64,000 nt of DNA from NCBI GenBank assembly GCA_946902985.2, contig OX336389.2, forward strand, positions 1,288,412,792 to 1,288,476,791, written 5' to 3'. Within the stretch, counting starts at the first letter, position 1. The number at the start of each line of letters is the position of its first letter. The position numbers and the translations under genes were made by a program. Source of the stretch: Meconema thalassinum. Its lineage: Eukaryota > Arthropoda > Insecta > Orthoptera > Tettigoniidae. The notes beneath the pieces were generated by a model that was given only the letters and a program-made list of their open reading frames with translations, was not told the origin of the DNA and ran no database searches. Shown here in pieces: positions 45,504-56,909 of this stretch.

Positions 45504-47327
45504 ATGGGGGATGAGAAAGAAAGACAGATGAGGTTACGTAGTGGTCATCAACGGGAGAGTGATGATACGAGCAGTATGTCGAGTGATGGTAGTACCGGGG
45601 TAGCGGAGGTAAATCCCGATACTGAAACAGGGAGTGTAGGCGGCCAACCAGAATTAAAAACTTTACTTCTCGAGTTCATGTATCAGAACAAAGTTAGTAG
45701 TGATGCCTTAAATGCTAAATTAGAACAAAACAGTAGGGAAAATAAAGAAAGTACAGATGCCTTAAATGCTAAATTAGAACAAAACAGTAAGGAAAATAGA
45801 GAGAGTACTGAAACTTTAAATGCAAAATTAGAACAGAATAATGCAAAATTAGAACAAAACAGTAGGGAAAATAAAGAAAGTACAGAAGCTTTAAATAAAA
45901 AATTAGAACAGAATAATGCAAAATTAGATAAGAACAACAAGGAAATTAGTGTGAAAATGGAGCAGATTAGAGGAGAAATCAGAGGAGTAATGGAAGAGAT
46001 GGTTAAAGAGATCATTGCAGATGTAGACAAGAAATTAGGAAAAGTACAGGAGGAGTTGGAAATTAGAATCAGTACACAGGCTGAAAATTTAAAAGAACTA
46101 GTGCAACTGGAAACACATCAGGTCAAAAAGCAATTGGGGGGAGAAATTGGCAAAATTCAGGTAGCTACTAAAGAGGTTAAGGAACAGCTGGGGGGTAGAA
46201 TTGAGAAAGTCCACTCACAAATAGTTGCAGAAGTAAATGATTTAAGAGAGAGTAATAGAGAGAGCATTAGCAAGATTGAGGAGAAACAAGCAAAGCTATA
46301 TGATAAAGTAGAAGAATCAGAAGGAAACATTAAATTAACAGTAAACAGTATTGAGAGGAAGGCTGAGGAGAAAATCGCAGAATTAGAGTTAAAATTAAAA
46401 GCTAGGATCAGGCAAGAAAATAGTCAGAATAGGCCAGTTTTTGTGAATAGCACACACAGGGAGGTAGAACTGGGTAAGTTCAGCAATCGACAGGGGTGCC
46501 CAATGGAGTTCATGAACACTATAGAAAATAAATTCGGGGAAAGGTTGGAAAATGGTAGTATTGAGTGGTGCCAGGTAGTTGAAATTTTAGAACAAGTGTT
46601 TGTGGGGGAAACGAGGAATTGGTTTGCTGTCTACAGAGACAAGTTTACTGATATCAATGATTTTAAAATGAAATTCTGTGAAAAGTTCTGGAATGAGGTT
46701 ATTCAGTCGCAGCATCGTGAGGGAGTAGTGTGTGGTAAATATAACCCTAAAGGAAGCTCCACCATGACCGAATACTTTTTAGGGCAGGTATTAGTGTGTA
46801 AATATCTGGATGGCTTGAAGGAGGAAAGTGATGTGGTAAGGTTGCTACTTAGGCACTTTCCCTATAGGATCAAGGAGGCTGCTTGTATCCAGAATGTAAA
46901 GACAATATCACAAGTAGAAAATTTGTTAAGCACATTTGATGCACTAGGGAGAGGGGGTTATGAGGACAATTTCAATCGGAACCAGGGTAATAATAATAAT
47001 AGGCCTAATGAAGCCAGGCATCAAGAAGTTCAAGGGAACGGTGGCGAAGGGGCCAACGCTCAAAATAGAAATAATAATAATCAGCTAAATCAGAACAGAG
47101 GAAATGGCTATGGTAATCAGTATCAAGGGAGGAACAATGATTTCAGGGGAAATCAAGGGAGGAACAATGATTACAGGGGAAATCAAGGGAGAAACAATGA
47201 TTTCAGGGGAAATCAAGGGAGAAATTATAATGACAATAATTACAACCAGAATAGGGGTCAAGGAAGAGGACAGCCTAGTGGTAGTAATATACAGCCAAAC
47301 AATGACAACACAACTCAGAACAACTAG
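45504..47327 (+). CDS. Gag-like protein
   Basis: An open frame of about 607 codons from the ATG at 45504 (MGDEKERQMRLRSG); the frame is open upstream to 45432, but that leader reads like untranslated sequence. Residues about 70-330 are a coiled coil with repeats of the type ALNAKLEQNSRENKEST. A capsid-like domain follows (about 345-510: WFAVYRDKF, EKFWNEVIQSQ). The C-terminus is Asn/Arg/Gly-rich, with four near-identical GRNNDFRGNQ units and no CCHC knuckle. The layout closely parallels the gag at 4405-6818. It would package element RNA into particles in the cytoplasm. Intact by eye. Confidence 0.8.
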   Translation: MGDEKERQMRLRSGHQRESDDTSSMSSDGSTGVAEVNPDTETGSVGGQPELKTLLLEFMYQNKVSSDALNAKLEQNSRENKESTDALNAKLEQNSKENRESTETLNAKLEQNNAKLEQNSRENKESTEALNKKLEQNNAKLDKNNKEISVKMEQIRGEIRGVMEEMVKEIIADVDKKLGKVQEELEIRISTQAENLKELVQLETHQVKKQLGGEIGKIQVATKEVKEQLGGRIEKVHSQIVAEVNDLRESNRESISKIEEKQAKLYDKVEESEGNIKLTVNSIERKAEEKIAELELKLKARIRQENSQNRPVFVNSTHREVELGKFSNRQGCPMEFMNTIENKFGERLENGSIEWCQVVEILEQVFVGETRNWFAVYRDKFTDINDFKMKFCEKFWNEVIQSQHREGVVCGKYNPKGSSTMTEYFLGQVLVCKYLDGLKEESDVVRLLLRHFPYRIKEAACIQNVKTISQVENLLSTFDALGRGGYEDNFNRNQGNNNNRPNEARHQEVQGNGGEGANAQNRNNNNQLNQNRGNGYGNQYQGRNNDFRGNQGRNNDYRGNQGRNNDFRGNQGRNYNDNNYNQNRGQGRGQPSGSNIQPNNDNTTQNN

Positions 47328-47365
47328 ACCAGTGCAGTAGTAACTAGTACTACGGCTAGCTGTAG

Positions 47366-48844
47366 CGGTTCTTTAAACGCGAACCAGGCTGCGAAGTAAG
47401 GTCAGAATCTCAGTCTGTAGCATGCCCTGTCCATACAATTATACAGGAACCCTATGACCTAAATGTAAGAAATGAATTATTACATGAACTAAATGATGAA
47501 GGTATTATTCAGGAAGTGGTTAGTAAGAGCCCCATAGTTAAATTTAACGTGTCCGAGGCGTACACAGATGTTTTAATTGATAGTGGTTGTATGAAGAGTT
47601 GCATAAGTAGTGCATTTTATGATAAAATGAAAGGAACTGGAGTAAATTTTGAGGAGATGCCAATTAAAAGCACTTTTGTTATCACAGCTGTTGGGAAGAG
47701 GTCTAAAGTAATTTCTAAGCAAGTTTTAGTAGACATTAAAATTAATAATCATGTAGAGAAGCAGATTTGCCTTGTAATTCCAAATTTAGTATTCAGTGTT
47801 ATCTTGGGTTCAGAGTGGCTAAGTAGAGTGTCTGGTAACTTATGTTATGATGTAGGGAGTTTGAAATTTAAATGGGGAGATTCTGAAGTAGAAGTAGCGT
47901 TCAATGACCATATTCAGAGGAGTAGTATTGTAGGTGTGATTTGTACTTTAAATGAGATATCGCCAGCCGTAGAGCGGGGTTCTCCATGTTTTGTGGGCAG
48001 TGTGATTACGAACGGAAGTCTAGAGGACTCGTTACGTGAGGCTGCATTTCAGGGTAATATAGAGGTGGAACAATGTGTTCGGCTCTATGATGTGTTATTG
48101 TGTAATAGGAGAGTTTTTGAGGATCGCATTGGTATGGCCAATTGCTATACACATTCATTGAACGTTATTGATAGGTCAGTATTCACAGGACATAGATATC
48201 CTGTACCTTTCGCTTATCAGAGTGCAGTTGAGGCACAAATTAATCAGATGCTTGAAGATGGGATTATTGAGAACTCTAACAGTCCATATGTTAATTCTTT
48301 GATCACGGTACCCAAGACCGACGGCACTGTTCGTATTTGTTTAGACGCTCGTTTGGTTAACAGTAGAATTAGTTCAGATCAGCTGAAATCTATGTCAATA
48401 GAGGAATTAATGCAAACATTTGAGGGGAAGAAGTATTTCACTTGTGTAGATTTGAGTTCCAGTTTTTGGCAAGTGCCACTTATGTACGAAGATAGACCAT
48501 TTACAGCTTTTAGTCATAAATATGACCTTTATCAATTTTGTAGAACACCTTATGGGTTAAAGAGTAGTTCAGCAGCTTTAATTAGGGCTTTAAACATCGC
48601 ATTAGGGGATGACACAGGAGAGTTTGTAACCATTTACTTAGATGATATGGTAATTAGTTCACGCAGTTTTGAGGAGCATCTACGTCATTTAGATATAGTT
48701 TTTCAGAAGTTAGATCAGGCAGGGTTCACTTTGAAGCTGTCTAAGTCGTCATTCTGTCAGTCAGAAGTGACATTTTTAGGTCATAGAGTGTCAAGTAGAG
48801 GTGGTACACCAGAGGAAAGTAGGGTTAGCATGTGTGGACAGTAG
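47366..48844 (+). pseudogene. Pol remnant: protease and partial reverse transcriptase
   Basis: The frame is -1 relative to gag and open from about 47366, after a TAG. The protease has VLIDSGCMKSCIS (DSG) near 47570. The reverse transcriptase has PKTDGTVRICLDARLVN, CVDLSSSFWQVPL (first Asp), PYGLKSSSAALIRAL and IYLDDMVISS (YLDD, about 48650), then TFLGHRVSSRGG. It stops soon after, so the connection, RNase H and most of integrase are absent. In a complete Gypsy element these would follow in the same frame. This copy could move only with help from another element. Confidence 0.8.
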
Positions 48845-49062
48845 AAACAGGGCATCGTTACAGACACTGAGAAATATGGTAGTAGAGCAACGTGATGACG
48901 TTCATTTAAAGGGAGCCACTTGCAAGGTTGGAAGCAGGTGACGAGGGCCCATTTATAGTTTCCAAACCTATTGGGAAAACAGCATATGTGCTGGAGAATA
49001 GTGAGGGAAACAGATTATACGGGACGTATAATATACATAGTCTACGAAAATATGTGTCATAA
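48845..49062 (+). pseudogene. integrase C-terminal remnant
   Basis: After the pol break, one frame reads EAGDEGPFIVSKPIGKTAY and YGTYNIHSLRKYVS before a stop at 49060-49062. This is the usual end of a Gypsy integrase, showing that the middle of pol was removed by an internal deletion while both ends stayed. Confidence 0.6.
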
Positions 49063-50134
49063 AGTGAGTGTGTTTAGCTGGCGAGCCAGCCTATCTAATG
49101 AGTAAGTGTGGTATTTGGTGCGTGGGAGGAGCTGGTCTTCAAGGCAGGCGTATCAGAAGTCGCACAGGGGGGTAGTATGTAAGTAAATGAGAGTTTTTAA
49201 GGTACAGGGAAATATGACGGGATTGTCGGATGCTCTTGAGCACTAAAATGTCTCGATACACCAAGGCCAGAATTTGGTAGCGCTGGTGAATTCCCATTTG
49301 CCTCCAAGAGATGGGTGAGCGCTTGTACATGGTATTTTTGCTTAAGGCGTCCACGAGGCAAAAGATGGGCCATCAGAATGCGAGACAGTCCTTCATGAAA
49401 CTCATACATATCAGCACACGTGATTTCTGTTTACGGCCTCGCCATGTAAGATTTGTAAGTGTGTAATTTAAGATAATTTGTACAGAGGTATTATTTGTGT
49501 GAGAAGAACTGATCTGTGTTGAGAACTAGTATTAAGTAGAATATGGTCTACGGGAACTTAACAAGACAGGGCGATTACGGCACAGAAATATTTGGTGTTA
49601 TATGTAATGCACATTTACTGTTTTTTTTTCAGAAGTCAATATTAATTTAATCATCTTTAAAGAGAGATTAAGTATTATGGTCACGAGGCGCTGCCACAAT
49701 AGTGTGATCGTGTGCTCAGTGATAAGTGAGATTAAATTTCACCATAAGGAAGGGACCTCCAGTGAAATTAGGAAGTTCTATGGTGATATAAATATATCAG
49801 AACACCTTCAATGCGTGTGATATGACATCAAAAATACATAGTGCTCACACATTTATTATGTCTATTTCTCCAACATAGAGGAATTTGAGAGGCGGAAATA
49901 TCCGTGGAACACTATTTTATATGAGAAACATTGGACTGGTTGCAAAGTGCAATCCATAGTGACAACAAACTTTGACGCAAAGTGCGTGAAGAAAAATTAT
50001 GAGTGTATATATCTGTAATTTAGGGAGATTTCATTTATGTAATATGTATTTTGGATGGGGTTTATTAACGTGTCTGGGATAATCGGATAATGGACCGTCG
50101 TCACGGTAAATCATCCGATGATCCGAGGCGAATA
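49063..50134 (+). other. 3' untranslated part of Gypsy-type element
   Basis: No gene is recognised. The open frames on the minus strand are short and unsupported. The last bases before the LTR (CGAGGCGAATA) are not the usual long purine run. Confidence 0.5.
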
Positions 50135-51506
50135 TGTAACGTGTTTTTCGAGGGGTTTTTATGCAACTGGCATAAGTCAGTAGGAAGCCATTCTATATTT
50201 ATTTATGCGGCAAATTGTTCAGCCAAGAGAATTTTTCATGTTAATTTATTATTATTATTAATTTATTATAATTATTATTTAGATATTTTCGGAGCATTTT
50301 ATAAAAATTATTAGCATTCAGATAGGTTTTCTATGTCTTAGAAAACGCTATCATGCAAATTATTACGAACGACGATATCATAGAAAATTATCTGATTACG
50401 GAATTTTACGGAGTTTTTGTCAGTTAGGGTATTTGAGAGAGATGACTCACTGGGAATTCAAATACAAGCTGATTCCTGTCGAGAAGAATTACGCAAGCGG
50501 GCTCGCATCGTCCAGGAAAGGCGAATTGTTGAAACGGAACCCTCCCGCCGAGTGTAATGACCCAGAGGAGGGGAAGATAGCGCGGCGTGCTCAGCCAATC
50601 AATGAGGACTACGTAAGCTAGTAGACGACTCCGGAGTGGGGAGCCAACGTGTGCATATATCGTTCGACGCGCCGTCGAAGGAGGACAATCTGTGAAATAC
50701 TTGACGAGTATGTTGTACGCGGGAATCGCTCCGATGTTCCGTGGATTGGAGGACTAACTTTTGTAAAACTTAACCAGTGTGGTTATACGAGTGTTTGGGT
50801 CCGATGTACGGACCATAGAATTATCTAATCTACCAGAATATCATCAAATTTCGACGGAGATGACGACGTCCAGAAGACTGTGGGAAGCACACAGCATCAT
50901 CAAGTACGAGGGAAATGCTTTGGCAATTTCCAGTGGTAAGCGCAAATGACGCAGAAATACGCAATCTCTCATTTCTCGTTGTTTTACATTTCATATTTCA
51001 GTAACTTCATAGCTTGGAAATAAGAGTAAAATCAATTTATCAAACTCCGTTTTCACGTAATTTTCTATCGGTAATATTCAAATCACAACGCTCCAATTTA
51101 AATTTTATACTTATTATTATTATTAATTTTGCTATACTTGTTTTATATAATAAATTCATTTCTTTTACAATGCAATCTTTGCTTTTAGTAGGTAGCATTA
51201 GATATAGACCAATTCCTTCTCCTGATACAATTGTTTGTTGGGTTAATGATCAAATCATACCACGATCTGAGTGAATAGAGTCTTGATTGTGTTCTGCCAG
51301 AGCTAGACGTTGTTAAATACAAATTTAGATTTCAACATTGCGTTGAGGTCTTGGCGCCCATTAAAACAACATAGCTTAGGCAAAGGTAAAGAGTTACATT
51401 TCTCACCCAACAGTTAGGAGCTAGCAAAGCGTTTCATTTGTACGCTCAACGTGGAGCAAAGTAAATACCGTTTCACTTGTCATCCCAGCCTAAGCAAAAC
51501 GTTTCA
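50135..51506 (+). repeat. 3' LTR of Ty3/Gypsy-type element
   Basis: 1,372 bp partner of 44026-45393 with the same TGTAAC...TTTCA ends. The four extra bases are one added TAT-type triplet in an (ATT) run near 51115 and one T nearby. Confidence 0.93.
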
Positions 51507-52440
51507 GCATGTAATGGCGAAAAAGTTGTGAGATGTGAAGGAAATCAACTGGGAAAAAAGTAGGAGTTGCCATGAGCGGCGAGTGAATCTGAACTCCTCA
51601 AATTAGAATTGGCCTCCAAGGAGGAAATAATCAAAATGCTTGTGGTTGATATAAAAATGCACAATCTCAAATAAGTCTCCTTAAAGAAAGACTACAAGCA
51701 GAAGAAGATAGGCCTACTCAGGCAGACTATTTAGAGATAGGTCTAAAATGAATGCACGCTTTCCAAGATGTAGGCCTACCTTGGTGAAATCTGGGAATAT
51801 TGCTAACAACTTTATCTCCCAGAATCCATTTGAAATCCTCGGCCGTTCCGATTCCCAAGTAGAAGAAAGACAAGATACCGGTATTGAAAACGGGACATCC
51901 AGATACGACAAACCTATCCATAACCCTACTAAGAAAAGGAGACGTCCCCGTGTACTTGTCATGGGTGACTCAATTCTGCGAAATGTAGGCCCAGTAGTTG
52001 ATGATGCCGCAGTCTATTGCTATCCAGGGATTAGAACTGAGCAATTAACTAGAAAGGTATGTGCAAACGAGGTTCGTGAAGACCCTGAGGTGGTAATGAT
52101 TCATGTAGGGACCAATTGCTTGAACAGTTCTCCAACACCAACTCACATTATGAATGACATGGACAAGCTCGTGGACGAAGTGAAAAGTGCCTTTCCAAGT
52201 TCAGAAGTGTGCATTAGTGGTGTATTGCAAAGACGTGACATAGACCCACGATACATTAATGCCGTGAATTCAACACTGGATTGGTTGTGTGGTGAAAAAA
52301 ACATTATTTTTTTAGAAGGGAACTCTTGGTTACAAGACCGGGACCTTGCTTATGATGGTCTCCACCCCAATAGAAGAGGAACAATGAAATTTGGAAAACT
52401 TTTAAACAGAGTTGCTAAGTTTTTACTCTCGGAAAACTAA
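51507..52440 (+). pseudogene. LINE ORF1 with SGNH/GDSL esterase (copy 2)
   Basis: It continues the ORF1 interrupted by the LTR element at 44025. Early stops (TAG and TGA around 51566-51580) and a frame change near 51745 break the coiled-coil part. From 51748 a 230-codon frame is open and carries the esterase complete: LVMGDSILRNVG, MIHVGTNCLN, then DGLHPNRRG with the catalytic Asp/His pair, ending at 52440. This copy preserves the C-terminal block that copy 1 lost to a homopolymer frameshift. Confidence 0.75.
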
Positions 52441-52611
52441 TTGCTAGAACGTGTGATGATATTTTATTGTTTAGAGAGAAGAAAGCGCTGACTACAAGTG
52501 GACACCTAGGTGAAGTACAGTGCAGTGAACATAAGCACAACTGCTTGGATGATTTCATGCAACAGGACTCTAATATAAGTGCATGCATAAACTCATTAGA
52601 ATTAGGTGGAA

Positions 52612-53284
52612 TGTTAAATGTTATTTGGGCTCACTGCAGGAAATCCACACTGAATGACTTAATGACTATTCAGAATAGGGCTATTAGAAACATATTTAAC
52701 CTTCCTTACTGCACTCCAGTAAAAGATCTGTACATCAAAAGTAAAATTCTACCCCTCAGCATAAGTGCAGAACTCCGAGCAGCTATGCTAATATACAAGA
52801 TTAAACACAACACAATACTCTATAGCTCTCCCTACATCTTGAACTCAGACAATCATTCTTATGGAACTAGGCATGCGAAGGACGTAGCCTTATATATCAT
52901 TCACTCTTCTAAATATGGTAGTAATAGTTTCAAGTTCTCTGCATCACAGTCATATAATAAACTTCCTGATGAAGTAAAAAGTGCACCAACTTTGTCGGTA
53001 TTTAAGAGGAAAACTATGGAAGTATTGTGGGAAAAATTCGATGGATCTTAATACATCAAATAAGTTAAGTTATGTATAAGATTAAAAATCCTAAGTGCTT
53101 ATCATTTTAAGGGACCTTGGTCTAAACAATCTTAGATATGGTATCAACCTTATAATAGGCCTATGTCCTTATTCATCAATTTGTGTTACCTTCAGAATTT
53201 TCTTCCTTGGTGTGTAAACACACATATTACTGTACAATTCCTCTGTACGAGCCTATGGCTCTTTGGAATTAATTGAATAAAAAT
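52612..53284 (+). mobile_element. 5'-truncated LINE inserted in its own family
   Basis: At 52612 the ORF1-ORF2 spacer jumps to the ORF2 C-terminus (VIWAHCRKSTLNDLM) and runs to the LINE 3' end (ATTAATTGAATAAAAATAAA). The spacer then resumes at about 53290 (TTAGGTGTTTGTACATTAAT). The insert is therefore a fragment of about 670 bp of the same LINE family. Its terminal frame is open but lacks all catalytic parts. No clean target duplication is visible. Confidence 0.75.
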
Positions 53285-53298
53285 AAAGTGTTAGGTGT

Positions 53299-54092
53299 TT
53301 GTACATTAATAGCAGAAGTATTCGGAATAAGCTTGATGACATTGAAATTCTCGTGCAGTTGATAGGTCAGATAGATGTATTGGTAGTTACAGAAACCTGG
53401 GTGAAAAGTAATGAGGCAGATTTTTATAACTTCAACAATTTCACAAGCTTGTTTGCTCATAGAGATGACAAAGCTGGTGGGGGTCTGGGTATTTATGTAT
53501 CACACAAATGGAAAGTGAATATTAAAAAAAAGTGTGAAATGAATCATAGTTTGATGTGGATTGAGGTATTCAAAGATGATGTTAAAAGTAATAGGCCAAC
53601 ATATAAAAGCATTGATATTATTGCAGCATATAACCCCAATAGAAGCAATGCCATACCCTTCTTAAATTCATTTGAAAGTTTTCTTAGCCAGATAAACAAT
53701 AAATTATGCTTCTTCCTCGGAGATACCAACATTGATATCCTAGCTGATGATCAATTAAAAAGGAAATATCTAAACTTAATAGCATGCTATGGTTTTAAAC
53801 AGTGCAACACTAAATATGCTACACGACTTTGTGACACTGCAGCTACCTTAATAGACCATGTGTCACTAAACAATTCAGAATTAAGTTATAAAATATCAAA
53901 TGCCAACAATGATATTAGTGATCACAGTATATTAATTCTTGATATTTCCAAGACCAATTATAGCACGCACACTCTGTCACATAAGTCGACAAAATCAACA
54001 ACACACGAGGACTCTTGGGATAGGCAACACACTCCTGAAACTAATATATCTATAAATGCAGATTCCCATAATGATGCAAATAGTACTGTTAA
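53299..54092 (+). pseudogene. LINE ORF2 endonuclease (copy 2)
   Basis: ORF2 starts MYINSRSIRNKLDDIEIL and runs as an APE-type endonuclease, with VTETWVKS, GGGLGIYVSHK, LGDTNIDI and SDHSILI all present. The frame is open until the Helitron at 54093 cuts it. The continuation is at 56910. Confidence 0.75.
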
Positions 54093-54135
54093 TCTATATA
54101 TATAAAGCTCAATGTTTGTCTGTCTGTCTGTCTGT

Positions 54136-55016
54136 TATGTATACAAATCCACACTGTTTCACCGATCTGAACCAAAATTTGTATACTTACCCTTCGGAAC
54201 CCTGCGGGTAACCCTGTCCACTTGAAATTTCCGACAGACCACCCCATTCCCTGCATTTAGGCCCTTTGGCCCAAATCTACACCGTTTCATCGATCTCAAC
54301 CAAAATTTGTATACTTACCCTATGTAACCCTGTGAATAACACTGTCCACTTAAAATTTCGGACAGACCACCCTATTTCCTGCATTTAGGCCCTTTGGCAA
54401 ACATCTACACCGTTTGACCGATCCGAACCAAAATTTGTATACTTACCCTTTGCAACCCTGTGGGTAACCCTGTCCACTTGAAATTTCGGACAGACCACCC
54501 CATTCTCTGCATTTAGGCCCTTTGACCCAAATCTACACCGTTTCACCGATCAGAACCAAAATTTGTATACTTACCCTTTGGTAGCCTGCGAGTAACACTG
54601 TTTGCTTGAAATTGCGGGTAGACCACTCCATTCCCTGCATTTAGGCCCCTTGGCTAAAATCTACACCGTTTCACCAATCTGAACCAAAATGTGTATACTT
54701 ACCCTTTGTAACTCTGTGAATATCACTGTCCACCTAAAATTTCGGACAGACCATCCCATTTCCTGCACTTAGGCCCTTTGGCAAAAATCTATATCGTTTC
54801 ACCGATCCGGACCAAAATTTGTATACTTACCCTTTCGAACCCTGCGGGTAACCCTGTCCACTTGAAATTGCGGACAGATCACCCCATTCCCTGCATTTAG
54901 GCCCTTTGGCACAAATCTACACCGTTTCACCGTTCAGAACCAACATTTGTACACATTCCCTTTGGAACCCTGCGAGTAACATTGTCTGCTTGAAATTGCG
55001 GACAGACCACTCCATT
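54136..55016 (+). repeat. 128-bp tandem array in Helitron
   Basis: Seven diverged units of about 128 bp, each with CCAAAATTTGTATACTTACC, a GACAGACCACCCCATT segment and GCATTTAGGCCCTTTGGC. Unit starts (the ACCGTTTCACCGATC element) lie at about 54155, 54282, 54410, 54538, 54665, 54794 and 54921. Confidence 0.85.
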
Positions 55017-55512
55017 TCCGGAAAGAGGACAGGGTCCGTCCCAAAGGCAATGGAAAAAAGAGGTAAAACCGGACCCGCTCAGGAAACCCTCATGGTTGCC
55101 ATCTCCCGAACTCACCAGCCATGAGCCCTTGAGGATGTAGCACTATCCAGGGTGCACCAGAAGTGGTGGGGCTACACACACCCTGCCTCCTTGAGGGTCT
55201 TGAGCAGAAGACATGAGATATTAAGAAAAGAAAAAGAAGGCTGACACCTTGAAGAATGAGGCTATCAGGAATGATTAGACAAGGGCGAATTAAGGCGGGA
55301 AAGTGAAAGAGTCGCTAGGCCTCGGATACCCTGATACCATCGGGGTCGGAAGAGAACAAGAGTTTGACCAAGGGAGGCTGACAGGAAAGAGAACTGAAAG
55401 GAGCCCGGCACCAGTAAGTAGAAGCAATGCCGGACTCAGTTGGGGTCCCGTGGTCGCAAACCCACGTCCCACAAGTTGAGAGACCTTGGCAGGTGGAGGG
55501 AGGAGGAGGGGG
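55017..55512 (-). mobile_element. retroposon fragment inside Helitron
   Basis: The minus strand matches the 5' part of the retroposons at 29141 and 36049 (GTGGTTGCGACCACGGGACC-like segment, TAATTCGCCC, CCCCACCACTTCTGGTGCAC). The (ATC)n end is missing and the left border falls in the 128-bp array, so it is truncated on its 3' side. No duplication was identified. Confidence 0.65.
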
Positions 55513-55869
55513 CCAGGTGTGAGAATAGCTTGCTGATTCATCGTGAGTTGACATGAGAGGAATGTCCAGACCCCGCCGTGTTACCTGGTATTGCTGACTA
55601 TGCTGATGTTCATACAGGGTCTTTGCTCAAACCACTGTAGTGTTACGAAAGAATGAGTGATTCATCGGTCAATGTGATTAGGACCGGGAAACCCCCCGAA
55701 CGTCTGTCATCATATATCATCATCATCTGCGAATCGTGCAGCTTGGACCCGGGCAGTACTCGATAAGCTCTTTCACTACACGCATCGAGTATAGGCCTAA
55801 GCCAGAAAATAACGTTCAGACTTTGGAAGACATCGAAGGTAGAAATCTAAATTGCCTATATCAGATTTA

Positions 55870-56835
55870 AAATTACACCATGTTCGTTTAGTAGTCATTT
55901 TTCATTACCTTATTATTATCATAAGGGCAAATGACCTAGATGTTACGCCCATTATACCACTAATCACCACACACAATAAGTCTTCATCGCCTGTGAATTT
56001 TGAAATATTTCTTTCTATCACGGTAGTTTGTAAGTTTGTTGTGTCAATTCAACAGTAGTTTTCATTATCATCCTCATCAAAAGGGCAAATGGCCTAGATG
56101 TTACGTCCATTATACTACTAAACAACACCAGAGTCTACCTAGCCTGTGATTTTAAAAATATGTATTTGCATTAATTTGTAAGGTTGATATACCCGTTCAG
56201 TAGTAGTCGTCTTCATTATCATCCTCATCAAAAGGGCAAATGGCCTAAATGTTACGTCCGTTATACTACTAAGTAACACCACAGTCTTCATGGCCTGTGA
56301 TTTTAAAAATATGTATTTGCATTAATTTGTAAGTTTGATATACCCGTTCAGTAGTAGTCGTCTTCATTATCATCCTCATCAAAAGGGCAAATGACCTAGA
56401 TGTTACGTCCATTATACTACTAAACAACACCAGAGTCTACCTAGCCTGTGATTTTAAAAATATGTATTTGCATTAATTTGTAAGGTTGATATACCCGTTC
56501 AGTAGTAGTCGTCTTCATTATCATCCTCATCAAAAGGGCAAATGACCTAGATGTTACGTCCATTATACAGTACTACTAAGCAACACCACAGTCTTCATTG
56601 CCTGTGATTTATAAAATGTGTATTTCCATTAGTTTGTAAGTTTAATATACCCGTTCAGTAGTAGTAGTCTTCATTGTCATCCTCATCAAAAGGGAAAATG
56701 ACCTAGATGTTATGCCCATTATACTACTAGGCAACACCACAGTCTTACTCGCCAGTAATTTAAAAATATGTATTTCTATTAGACTGTAAGTTTATTATAC
56801 CCGTTCAATAGCAGTCGTCGTCAGTATCATCTTCA
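55870..56835 (+). repeat. 150-bp tandem array in Helitron
   Basis: Six full units plus a partial one, with a period of about 150 bp. Each has CATTATCATCCTCATCAAAA, GGGCAAATGACCTAGATGTT and TTAAAAATATGTATTTGCAT. The GGGC...GCCC-type core begins at about 55924, 56083, 56234, 56385, 56535 and 56691. The core resembles the hairpin at the end of the (ATC)n retroposons. Confidence 0.85.
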
Positions 56836-56909
56836 TCAATGACGTTGAGTGTTAAGGAGACTGAAATATTATCATCATTCCACCGGGCGAAGCGGGGTAC
56901 TACTGCTAG

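Larger units (their letters stand above)
44026..51506 (+). mobile_element. Ty3/Gypsy-type LTR retrotransposon with deleted pol
   Basis: A 7.5-kb element with near-identical LTRs, gag, protease and the first part of reverse transcriptase, then a jump to the last residues of integrase. It is flanked by GCAT (44022-44025, 51507-51510) and sits inside LINE ORF1, whose text reads ...GACAAAGCAT|GTAATGGCGA when the element is left out. The LTR similarity indicates a recent insertion. A purine tract before the right LTR is not evident, and a primer-binding site is only weakly suggested (TGGGGCTGAAAACC, about 45408). Confidence 0.9.
54093..56909 (+). mobile_element. non-autonomous Helitron
   Basis: Starts TCTATATATATAAAGCTC and ends TACTACTGCTAG (CTAG, 56906-56909), with a GC-rich stem-loop just before (CCGGGCGAAGCGGGG, 56883-56897). 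There is no target duplication, as expected for Helitrons. LINE copy 1 reads ...CTGTTAA|CTCTCTATATAAC straight across. No Rep/helicase gene is present. The inside holds two tandem arrays and a piece of the (ATC)n-type retroposon. Confidence 0.82.
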
